From: Woeseiaceae bacterium
Lineage (GTDB): Bacteria > Pseudomonadota > Gammaproteobacteria > Steroidobacterales > Woeseiaceae
DNA length: 64,000 nt
Assembly: GCA_030065985.1 (NCBI GenBank)
Contig: JASJCM010000003.1
Coordinates: forward strand, 1-64,000
Reading direction: 5' to 3'
In this document: in pieces, positions 39,329 to 46,611 of the stretch
Layout of the letters: every line of letters starts with the position of its first letter
Position numbering within the stretch: position 1 is the first letter of the stretch
Position numbers and translations under genes: made by a program
Notes under the pieces: model-generated
Databases searched by the model: none
What the model was told of the DNA's origin: nothing
The model's input: only the letters and a program-made list of their open reading frames with translations

Positions 39329-40338
39329 TGACAATTCGCCTACTCGCAGTCGCTGCAATCCTCTTCGTTTCCGTCTCCTGCTCGCAAGCTGCCGAAGACG
39401 CGCACGTCGATGTGACGCGCCCGAATGTCGCTGCGTTCATCGATGAGATGGTCGACGAGCACGGCTTTGACCGTGACGCGCTTGCCGCAACGCTGGGCAA
39501 GGCGAAGATCAAGCAGTCAATCATTCGCAAGATCTCGACGCCCGCTGAAAAGAAACTCTCCTGGGGTGAGTACCGCGAGATCTTCATAACGAAAGAGCGT
39601 ATTCGCGCGGGCACGGAATTCTGGCTCGAGAATCGCGAGATGCTCGAACGTATACAAAAGGAAACCGGCGTTTCGGTCGAAATGATTGTCGGCATTATCG
39701 GCGTCGAAACCTACTACGGTCGGATCACGGGCAGGGACCGGGTTATCGATGCACTATCGACGCTGGCGTTCGACTACCCTCCTCGGCAGAAATTCTTCCG
39801 CAACGAGCTGGTGCAGTTTCTGATCCTCGCGCGCGAGGAGGAACTCGACGCGACGTCACCGGTTGGCTCCTACGCAGGCGCGATGGGCAGGCCGCAGTTC
39901 ATGCCATCGAGCTTCCGCGCCTACGCCGTTGACGCAACGGGCGACGGGAAGCGCGATATCTGGAACAACTGGGCAGACGTCGCAGGCAGCGTCGCCAATT
40001 ACTTCGTCGAGCACGGCTGGCAGTCGGGTGAGGAAGTTACCTCGCCAGCCACACTCGGCAGCCGTTGGGCAGGTGACGTGCCCACGCCTCGCAACACGTT
40101 GACACCGACGGAAACCGTCGAGTCTCTGAGCAACAAGGGTGTTGTGTTCGCAACCGACCTGGCCGACGACAGCAAGACCGAGCTGCTTACGTACGAGGGT
40201 GACAACGGCACCGAACACTGGGTCGGCTTCCACAATTTCTTCGTCATTACGAAGTACAACCGCAGCGTCATGTACGCGCTGGCTGCCCACCAGCTTGGCC
40301 AGGAGATCGCCCGCGAGGTAGCGGCCGATGCGGGCTAG
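39328..40338 (+). CDS. mltB: Lytic murein transglycosylase B
   Basis: A 336-residue MltB-family (GH103) enzyme cleaving the MurNAc-GlcNAc bond to form anhydro ends. The catalytic glutamate is in IVGIIGVETYYGRITG; GSYAGAMGRPQFMPSSFRAYAVDATGDGKRDIW and the C-terminal FHNFFVITKYNRSVMYALAAHQLG are family hallmarks. The N-terminus (LLAVAAILFVSVSCSQAAED) has a cysteine near the cleavage point, in a lipobox-like VSVSCS that would make it a lipoprotein, as in E. coli MltB; this is likely but not certain. Confidence 0.94.
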   Translation: MTIRLLAVAAILFVSVSCSQAAEDAHVDVTRPNVAAFIDEMVDEHGFDRDALAATLGKAKIKQSIIRKISTPAEKKLSWGEYREIFITKERIRAGTEFWLENREMLERIQKETGVSVEMIVGIIGVETYYGRITGRDRVIDALSTLAFDYPPRQKFFRNELVQFLILAREEELDATSPVGSYAGAMGRPQFMPSSFRAYAVDATGDGKRDIWNNWADVAGSVANYFVEHGWQSGEEVTSPATLGSRWAGDVPTPRNTLTPTETVESLSNKGVVFATDLADDSKTELLTYEGDNGTEHWVGFHNFFVITKYNRSVMYALAAHQLGQEIAREVAADAG

Positions 40339-41185
40339 CCTCCCGCTCCTGACACTAACGCTGGTCGCCGTCGCCGGCTGTGGCGGCAGCAAGGTACGAG
40401 GCGACGGTCCGCCGTCGGGCAGCGTGAGCATTCCCGACCTTCCCGGCGATGCCGTGCCAAGACCCGAACCACGTAGCAGGTACGGCAATGGACCCGTCTA
40501 CGAGGTGCTGGGCAAGCGCTACACCGTGATGAACACGGCAAGGGACTACCAGGAACGCGGCGTCGCGTCCTGGTACGGCAAAAAGTTTCACGGCAATCTG
40601 ACGTCGAATCGCGAGACGTACAACATGTACGCGATGACGGCAGCGCACAAGACGCTGCCGTTGCCGACCTACGTGCGTGTGCGCAACCTGCGTAACGACA
40701 AGTCTGTCGTCGTGCGCGTCAACGACCGCGGCCCGTTCGTCCACAATCGCATCATCGACCTCTCTTATGCCGCGGCGCTCAAGCTCGACATGGTCCAGGA
40801 CGGTACGAGCCTGGTGGAGGTCACGGCCATCAACTTCGACGAGCCGGCGGGTCCCCGACCAACCCGATCGACTGGCGTCGGCAAAACGCCTCCCGCAGCC
40901 GGCACCGAACCCGACCCGGTCGACAGCAAACCGACTCCTTCGATTACGTCGAACCTCGTCTATGTGCAGGTTGGCGCGTTTGGCGACCGCGCAAACGCAG
41001 AGCGTCGCCTTGGCGCCCTGTCGCTGGCTGGCATCGAGAAGGCCTTCATTCACGAGGAACGCGCGCCGGAGCGGACGCTGTACCGCGTGCGCATCGGTCC
41101 CGTGGACGACGTGATCCAGTACGACATCCTGGTCGAGGAACTCGAGAACATCGGTATCATCGATCCATACCTAATTACCGAATAG
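40328..41185 (+). CDS. rlpA: Septal ring lytic transglycosylase-like lipoprotein RlpA
   Basis: A 285-residue outer-membrane lipoprotein precursor: lipobox VAVAGCGGS (cysteine 18), a double-psi beta-barrel (GVASWYGKKFHGNLTSNRET, VRVNDRGPFVHNRIIDLSYAAA; about residues 75-170) with the conserved aspartate of the DRGPF motif, a proline-rich linker and a C-terminal SPOR domain (YVQVGAFGDRANAERRLGAL) that binds denuded glycan at division sites. Overlaps mltB by 11 bp. Confidence 0.94.
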   Translation: MRASLPLLTLTLVAVAGCGGSKVRGDGPPSGSVSIPDLPGDAVPRPEPRSRYGNGPVYEVLGKRYTVMNTARDYQERGVASWYGKKFHGNLTSNRETYNMYAMTAAHKTLPLPTYVRVRNLRNDKSVVVRVNDRGPFVHNRIIDLSYAAALKLDMVQDGTSLVEVTAINFDEPAGPRPTRSTGVGKTPPAAGTEPDPVDSKPTPSITSNLVYVQVGAFGDRANAERRLGALSLAGIEKAFIHEERAPERTLYRVRIGPVDDVIQYDILVEELENIGIIDPYLITE

Positions 41186-41232
41186 CCGCGTACAATACGC
41201 GCCCGAAGCCAATACCCGATTTACGAGGCCCC

Positions 41233-42378
41233 ATGTCGCAGCGTCTGTCTTTTGTTTTCGCTCTCTTAGCTTTTCTCTTAATTTCAAATAGTTACGCTCA
41301 GGGACAAATGCCGGTCCCGGCACCGCCGATCATCGGTGCCAAGAGCTATCTCGTTATCGATGCGACGACGGGCCATGAACTGGCGACACTCGACCCCGAT
41401 GTGGCGCTCGCGCCGGCGAGCCTGACCAAGCTCATGACGGCTTACGTCGTCTTCAAGGCACTGAAGCAGGGCCAGATCCAGCTTCAGGACGAAACGACTA
41501 TCTCGGAAAAGGCCTGGCGCACGGAAGGCTCACGCATGTTTGTCGAAGTTGGCAAACGCGTGAAAATTGAGGACCTCCTCCTCGGCATGATCGTCCAGTC
41601 GGGCAATGATGCGAGCGTGGCGCTTGCCGAGCACATTGCCGGCACCGAAGACGTGTTTGCCCAGATGATGAACCAGTATGCGTCGCAACTCGGCATGCTC
41701 TCGAGCAGTTTCCGCAATGCGACCGGACTGCCGGCGGAGGGCCATGTGACGACGGCGCGTGACCTTGCGACACTGGCGCGCGCGATTATCGAGGAGTTCC
41801 CGGAGTACTACGCATGGTATGCCGTCAAGGAATACACGTTTAACGACATCAAGCAGCCGAATCGCAACCGTCTGTTGTGGCGTGACGCATCGGTCGATGG
41901 TCTGAAGACTGGCCATACCGATGACGCGGGCTATTGCCTCGTCTCGTCGGCCAGTCGCGACGGCATGCGCATCATTTCGGTTGTTATGGGCACGTCCAGC
42001 GACAAGGCGCGCAGCGATGGCAGCCAGGCTTTGATTAATTATGGTTACCGCTTCTTCGAGACGCGCTTGTTGTACAAGGCTGGCGAGGAAGTAACGACTG
42101 CGCGCGTGTGGAAATCGGCAAACGAGACATCGCGCCTCGGCGTTCTCGAAGACCTCTACATAACAGTGCGACGCGGCGCTTACGATCAGCTCGAGTCGAC
42201 ACTGGACATTCCCGCTATCGTCGAGGCTCCGCTCTCGACCGGGCAGCCAATCGCTGAATTGCGTATCAGCCTGGGCAACAGCGAAGTCCTTCGCACGCCG
42301 CTGCGCGCGCTCGATGACAACCCCACGGGTTCGATGTGGCAGCGCATGCGCGACGGCGTGAGTCTCTGGTTCGAGTAA
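41233..42378 (+). CDS. dacA: D-alanyl-D-alanine carboxypeptidase (PBP5/6 type)
   Basis: A 381-residue exported protein with signal peptide (FVFALLAFLLISNSYAQG). The active-site set is complete: SxxK in APASLTKLMTAYV, SxN in QSGNDASVALAE and KTG in VDGLKTGHTDDAGYC. The C-terminal PBP5 beta domain (about 275-360) precedes an amphipathic membrane anchor (MWQRMRDGVSLWFE). It trims pentapeptides in peptidoglycan. Followed four bases later by ybeD. Confidence 0.95.
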   Translation: MSQRLSFVFALLAFLLISNSYAQGQMPVPAPPIIGAKSYLVIDATTGHELATLDPDVALAPASLTKLMTAYVVFKALKQGQIQLQDETTISEKAWRTEGSRMFVEVGKRVKIEDLLLGMIVQSGNDASVALAEHIAGTEDVFAQMMNQYASQLGMLSSSFRNATGLPAEGHVTTARDLATLARAIIEEFPEYYAWYAVKEYTFNDIKQPNRNRLLWRDASVDGLKTGHTDDAGYCLVSSASRDGMRIISVVMGTSSDKARSDGSQALINYGYRFFETRLLYKAGEEVTTARVWKSANETSRLGVLEDLYITVRRGAYDQLESTLDIPAIVEAPLSTGQPIAELRISLGNSEVLRTPLRALDDNPTGSMWQRMRDGVSLWFE

Positions 42379-42381
42379 CGC

Positions 42382-42645
42382 ATGTCCGAAGCGTCGGCAA
42401 TCGAGTTTCCGTGCCAGTTCCCCATCAAGATGATGGGTCGCGATACACCTGAGTTTCGCGCCACAGCGCGAGCGCTGGTCGAGAAGCACGCCGGTCCCGT
42501 GGCCGATGATGCGGTGCAGGCTGCGCTGAGCCGCAATGCGCGCTTCGTGTCAGTTACCGTAACCATCACCGCCGAGAGCCAGGAGCAGCTCGACAGTATC
42601 TACCGGGACGTCACGTCTCACGACGACGTTCTCATGGCGCTGTGA
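42382..42645 (+). CDS. ybeD: DUF493 family protein YbeD
   Basis: An 87-residue alpha/beta protein: IEFPCQFPIKMMGRDTPEF at the N-terminus, RFVSVTVTITAESQEQLDSIYRDVTSHDDVLMAL at the C-terminus, the DUF493 signature. The fold is ACT-like, suggesting a regulatory role, but the function is not established. It lies in the conserved order dacA-ybeD-lipB and its stop overlaps the lipB start. Confidence 0.93.
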   Translation: MSEASAIEFPCQFPIKMMGRDTPEFRATARALVEKHAGPVADDAVQAALSRNARFVSVTVTITAESQEQLDSIYRDVTSHDDVLMAL

Positions 42646-43253
42646 AGACCAGCTTCCTCGGTCGCGAAGACTACGTGCCGCTATGGCACGCGATGCAGGC
42701 TTTCACCGACGAACGCGACGAGTCGACGCCCGACGAAATCTGGTTTTGCGAGCACCCGCCCGTTTTTACGATGGGCCTGAACGCGGCTGAAGAACACTTG
42801 CTCGCACCCGGCGATATTCCTGTCGTGCAGATCGACCGCGGCGGCCAGGTCACTTTTCACGGGCCGGGGCAGCTCATGGTCTACCCGTTGATCGACATCC
42901 GGCGAGCCGGCATCGGCGTGCGCACGCTGGTCACGGCACTGGAGCAGAGCGTCGTGGACCTTGTCGCCGAATTCGGAATCGACGCGGCTGCAAAGCCCGA
43001 GGCCCCCGGGGTTTACGTAAACAACGACAAGCTGGCGAGCGTCGGCTTGAGGATTCGACGTGGGTCGAGCTTTCACGGCATGGCCCTGAATGTCGATGCC
43101 GACCTCGAACCTTTCTCAAGAATCAATCCCTGCGGCTACAAGGGACTTGAAATGACGGACCTCAAAGCGCTCGGCATCAACCTTGATCTTGAACAGACCG
43201 CTGACAGGTTGCTACCGCATTTCCTGCGACACCTTGGGCTCGATGTCGAATGA
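42642..43253 (+). CDS. lipB: Octanoyl-ACP:protein N-octanoyltransferase
   Basis: A 203-residue LipB with GTG start overlapping the ybeD stop. Catalytic features: DRGGQVTFHGPGQLMVYPLID, the lysine in NNDKLASVGLRI, and cysteine in INPCGYKGLEMTDL, forming the Cys-Lys dyad. It transfers octanoate from ACP to lipoyl domains, including GcvH of the glycine cleavage system whose P-protein genes lie at the far end of this window. Normally lipA follows; here it does not. Confidence 0.95.
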   Translation: MKTSFLGREDYVPLWHAMQAFTDERDESTPDEIWFCEHPPVFTMGLNAAEEHLLAPGDIPVVQIDRGGQVTFHGPGQLMVYPLIDIRRAGIGVRTLVTALEQSVVDLVAEFGIDAAAKPEAPGVYVNNDKLASVGLRIRRGSSFHGMALNVDADLEPFSRINPCGYKGLEMTDLKALGINLDLEQTADRLLPHFLRHLGLDVE

Positions 43254-43317
43254 AGATGCCAGCCATCGACATTGGGCTTCTAATCGCGCCGCCTGGATTT
43301 AACTGACTCGGGCTTGT

Positions 43318-43713
43318 TTACAACCAGGCGTGCTGCATCGGCAGTTCATTCGAGAACCTGATCGAGCCGCGCAGCAGCCGATACGCCAGCCACGGCAGGA
43401 ACAGGTAAGAGCCGCCAAGCAGAGCGAACGTGGCGACTATCGAAATCGGCGAATCGTTGTTGACGCCGCTGAGTCCGACAAACAGAAGGATGATCGCAAT
43501 CGGTATCGCGAGGATCGTAACGCTGGCCGTGACCAGCTGCCACGAGACGTGCGAATAGATATCGCGGTTCAGAATACGCTTGCGTATCCAGAGCAGATAC
43601 AACGCTGACGCGACGATTGCCGGCGGCCACAGCAGCGTGCACCACTGAACGGCATAGCCCCAGTGCACCAGCTTTTCCTGTTCCTTAATGCTGCTCAATG
43701 AATACGCGCCCAA
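43318..43713 (-). CDS. Small three-helix membrane protein, unknown
   Basis: About 131 residues with three hydrophobic segments (AVQWCTLLWPPAIVASALYLL, LVTASVTILAIPIAIILLFV, ISIVATFALLGGSYLFLPWL) and a basic loop WIRKRILNRDIYSHVSWQL between the first two. That pattern recalls DUF4870-like proteins, but the match is weak. The track's start is a TTG without a Shine-Dalgarno, so the true start is uncertain. It occupies the place where lipA is usually found, in the opposite direction to lipB. Confidence 0.55.
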   Translation of the reverse strand: MGAYSLSSIKEQEKLVHWGYAVQWCTLLWPPAIVASALYLLWIRKRILNRDIYSHVSWQLVTASVTILAIPIAIILLFVGLSGVNNDSPISIVATFALLGGSYLFLPWLAYRLLRGSIRFSNELPMQHAWL

Positions 43714-43792
43714 AACGATCGCAGTCGGGACATACTAGGCAGGACATTGTTTGCCCGCTGCCGATGGCGTCACACTTGCAGGAAGTGTGTGT

Positions 43793-44140
43793 CTATTCCA
43801 GGTAGCCGCCTTGCTTCGCCTTGGCTATGCAGCTCTCCATGAAGTCAGAATCGGTCATGATGATCGAGACGTAGGACTGGACGACGTTCAGCGCGGCTCT
43901 TGATTTTGAGAGGACGAGTACTTCATCCGCCTCATCATCAAAGTCGATCGCTGCGAGCGTTGCAGGTGATTCAATTTGCAGCGCTGCCTTGATCAGACCC
44001 ATCCAGGTAGGCCCTCCTCCCTGCAGCGCGTTCTTCTCCATGAACTCCAGGGTTTCCGGGCGGTGATCAAAGACGCAGAGAGACAGCCCGAGTCCGGGCA
44101 CATTCGAGATCACATTTCCGACGAGTATTTCTTCTGACAT
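43793..44140 (-). CDS. Imm51-like immunity family protein, orphan
   Basis: Start placed at ATG 44140 (MSEEILVGNVISNVPG), giving 115 residues. The sequence LSLCVFDHRPETLEFMEKNA, GGGPTWMGLIKAAL, AAIDFDDEADEVLVLSKSRAALNV follows the order of elements in Imm51-type immunity proteins (a strand, a G-x-x-W segment, an FD-EA motif and a final helix). Such proteins neutralise polymorphic toxins in neighbouring toxin loci, but no toxin or secretion gene is visible here. The family call is moderately sure; the function is inference. Confidence 0.5.
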   Translation of the reverse strand: MSEEILVGNVISNVPGLGLSLCVFDHRPETLEFMEKNALQGGGPTWMGLIKAALQIESPATLAAIDFDDEADEVLVLSKSRAALNVVQSYVSIIMTDSDFMESCIAKAKQGGYLE

Positions 44141-44260
44141 GTCGCCCATCCTGGCCGCGGGCGAATCATGATACATGGATTTCATGGCGCCGAGATCGAT
44201 CGGCTACAATGAAGCACATCCAGTAGCGACGGGCGTCCGCTATTGGATGTTCTTCGCCTG

Positions 44261-44347
44261 ATGGATTCTCCGCTGGTTTATGCCCCGGCGATAATTGCGG
44301 CAAGCCACCTGGTCGGATTGCTGATTATCAAAGCAAACGAGGAGTAA
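44261..44347 (+). CDS. Possible 28-residue membrane peptide
   Basis: An ATG at 44261 opens MDSPLVYAPAIIAASHLVGL and ends with LIIKANEE before TAA, a single hydrophobic helix with a charged tail, typical of small membrane proteins. It ends 13 bp before the DUF4442 start and could be in one transcript with it. Too short for the ORF track; no conservation evidence is available. Confidence 0.25.
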   Translation: MDSPLVYAPAIIAASHLVGLLIIKANEE

Positions 44348-44360
44348 CGCAGGTCCGCCT

Positions 44361-44822
44361 ATGAGCAACCCGAAATTCGCGAAACTCATTCGCAAGGTCA
44401 ATATCTACCCGCCTTATCTCGGCATGGGTATACGGGTGCGGTCATTCAGCGATGACTTCACGCGTTTCGAGGTCCAGCTCAAGCCGCGCTGGTATACGCG
44501 CAATCTGTTCGGCACACACTTCGGGGGCAGCTTGTACGCGATGGCCGACCCGTTCTTTGTGTTCATCGTTACGATGAACTTCGGAAAAGGCTATGTCGTG
44601 TGGGACAAGTCGGCGGCTATCGACTTCCTGAAACCCGCTAAAGGCACGATTACCGGCGTTTACGAAATCAGCGCAAAGCGGTTGCAGGAGATGAGGGCGG
44701 AGGTCGATGCCCTTGGCAAGAACACTTACCACTTCGAAGCAGACCTCGTGAACGAGTCCGGCGAGGCTGTCGCCCGAGTCAGCAAGGAAGTCTATGTGCG
44801 CGCCAAGGACGCATCGCGCTAG
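44361..44822 (+). CDS. DUF4442 hotdog-fold thioesterase-like protein
   Basis: A 153-residue single hotdog domain: PPYLGMGIRVRSFSDDFTRF, RWYTRNLFGTHFGGSLYAMADPFF (central helix) and VWDKSAAIDFLKPAKGTITG. The NxxGTHFGGS motif around the central helix is the DUF4442 version of the acyl-CoA-binding site. Acyl-CoA thioesterase activity is the family expectation; no specific substrate can be given. Convergent with murU, eight bases between stops. Confidence 0.8.
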   Translation: MSNPKFAKLIRKVNIYPPYLGMGIRVRSFSDDFTRFEVQLKPRWYTRNLFGTHFGGSLYAMADPFFVFIVTMNFGKGYVVWDKSAAIDFLKPAKGTITGVYEISAKRLQEMRAEVDALGKNTYHFEADLVNESGEAVARVSKEVYVRAKDASR

Positions 44823-44829
44823 CGACTTC

Positions 44830-45477
44830 TTACCGGATCGCCTCGAGTCGCTCCGGTGTTCCGATGTCGGCCCACAGCCCTTTATAGAGCGAGCCTGACA
44901 ACTGACCATTGTCCGCGGCCTCACGAAGCATAGGAGCGAGCGGGAATCGGCCTGGTTCGCAGCCGTCGAAAAACGAAGGCCGATACATCGCGACACCGCT
45001 GAACGTGAGTCGCTGCGTCTCGCCATTGCGGATCAGGCCGTCCTCGATATCGAAGTCGCCACCGTCCCTGTATTCCGGCGACGGCACCATGACCAGATGG
45101 CCAATATGTTCGTCGGCCAGCTCGATTGTCGGCACCGGCATATCCGTGTAGATGTCTGCGTTCACAACGAGGAAAGGGTCTTCACCGAGCATTGGCAGGG
45201 CCTTATGTATGCCACCGCCGGTTTCGAGGATGTTGTTGCCCTCCTGGCTGTAAAGTACGTCGAGTCCATAGCGTTCGCCGGAGCCGACGCGCTGGACAAT
45301 TCTGTCGCCTAGCCAGCCGAGATTAATCACAACCGTGCGGATACCGGCCGCGTGGATGTTTGCAAGATGGCGTTCGAGCAGACTCTCTCCGCGTACCTCG
45401 ACAAGAGACTTGGGAATCTCGTCAGTGAGTGGCCGTAAGCGTTCGCCGCGACCAGCGGCCAGCACCATCGCCCTCAT
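44830..45477 (-). CDS. murU: N-acetylmuramate-1-phosphate uridylyltransferase MurU
   Basis: Start set at ATG 45477 (MRAMVLAAGRGERLRPLTDE), 215 residues; the track's extra 101 residues are out of the gene. The nucleotidyltransferase signature LAAGRGERLRPLTDEIPKSLVEV, GGGIHKALPML and FLVVNADIYTDM (metal Asp) are present. Together with amgK just upstream (four-base overlap) it forms the Pseudomonas-type peptidoglycan recycling bypass, converting MurNAc-1-P to UDP-MurNAc. It is divergent from lptD, as in Pseudomonas. Confidence 0.88.
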   Translation of the reverse strand: MRAMVLAAGRGERLRPLTDEIPKSLVEVRGESLLERHLANIHAAGIRTVVINLGWLGDRIVQRVGSGERYGLDVLYSQEGNNILETGGGIHKALPMLGEDPFLVVNADIYTDMPVPTIELADEHIGHLVMVPSPEYRDGGDFDIEDGLIRNGETQRLTFSGVAMYRPSFFDGCEPGRFPLAPMLREAADNGQLSGSLYKGLWADIGTPERLEAIR

Positions 45478-46556
45478 TGGTTGGATTCCAGGCCTGGCAG
45501 GACCTGGTCTTCGATCAGGTCGATGAGAAAAGCGAGCTCCTCGTAGCGCGGCGCGACGTCGACAATGTACGAGAGCGTCCGCGGTATGTCCTTGAGGTAA
45601 CCATCCTTGCCGTCGCGATGGTTCAACCGACAGAAGATTCCGGCGGCTTTGATCTGACGTTGCACGCCCATCAGCTCGAAATAGCGCCGGAACAGAGACT
45701 CGGGAACCTGTTCTCGCAACGACGAATCGCAGCCATTGTAAAAGTCGAGCGCCCATTGCCAGATACGGTCTTCTGGCCACTTCACGTAGCAGTCCTTGAG
45801 CAATGAGACGAGGTCATAGGTCAAGGGTCCCTCAACGGCGTCCTGGAAATCGAGAATGCCGGGATTGTCTTCGGCCATGACCATCAGGTTGCGCGAATGG
45901 TAGTCGCGGTGCACGAATACCTGCGGCTGGTCGAGCGCGTTGGCAACAAGCAGGTCACACAGCGACTGCCAGCTGCGTTCCTCGACATCATCGAAGTCGA
46001 TACCGAGATGCGTACCGCACAACCAGTCGTGAAACAGTGAGAGCTCGAAACGCAGCAACTCTTCATCGTAGGGCGGTAGCTGTGACTGAAAGGCTGCTCC
46101 GTTCTGCTGCATCACGAGCAGCGCTTCAATCGCATCGCGATACAGGAACTCCGCCTGTGACTTATCCTGGAGTAGCTCCTGGAGATACTGGCGCGTGCCG
46201 AGGTCGGTGAGCAGCAGGAAGCCTTGCTCCATATTCGCCTCTACGATACGCGGAGCATTGAGCTGCATCGCTTCGAGATAGCCGGCAACGCGCACGAACG
46301 GCACGGAGTCTTCCTTGTCCGGCGGCGCATCCATAACGATGAAACTCTCGCCCGCACCCTGGAGTCGAAAATACCGACGGAAGCTCGCGTCGATAGACGC
46401 AGGCACCGGTTCACTACCGGCCACGTTGTCGATCTGCAGTGTCCATTCACGCAGTGCGTCCAGGCGGACGTCGGACGAGGTCGTTGAACTTGCTATCGTG
46501 GCTCTCCGTAACGCGTTGAAGCAACTAGGAAACCAAGGGAAGGTATCAAATCCCAA
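45474..46556 (-). CDS. amgK: Anomeric MurNAc/GlcNAc kinase AmgK
   Basis: About 340 residues of an aminoglycoside-phosphotransferase-like kinase. Catalytic loop VFVHRDYHSRNLMV and metal motif GILDFQDAVEGPLTYDLVSLL are clear; the N-lobe is recognisable in SIDASFRRYFRLQ. It phosphorylates MurNAc at C1 for MurU. The start is uncertain: the track uses a TTG at 46556 without a ribosome site, while the only GGAG stands before an ATA codon at 46496-46494 that would begin MASSTTSSDVRLDAL. Homologues begin close to that point. Confidence 0.85.
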   Translation of the reverse strand: MGFDTFPWFPSCFNALRRATIASSTTSSDVRLDALREWTLQIDNVAGSEPVPASIDASFRRYFRLQGAGESFIVMDAPPDKEDSVPFVRVAGYLEAMQLNAPRIVEANMEQGFLLLTDLGTRQYLQELLQDKSQAEFLYRDAIEALLVMQQNGAAFQSQLPPYDEELLRFELSLFHDWLCGTHLGIDFDDVEERSWQSLCDLLVANALDQPQVFVHRDYHSRNLMVMAEDNPGILDFQDAVEGPLTYDLVSLLKDCYVKWPEDRIWQWALDFYNGCDSSLREQVPESLFRRYFELMGVQRQIKAAGIFCRLNHRDGKDGYLKDIPRTLSYIVDVAPRYEELAFLIDLIEDQVLPGLESNQ

Positions 46557-46611
46557 AGGCTGATAACATCCCGACTAATCAAGCCAGTCGAACTCTGACC
46601 CGACCATCGTT

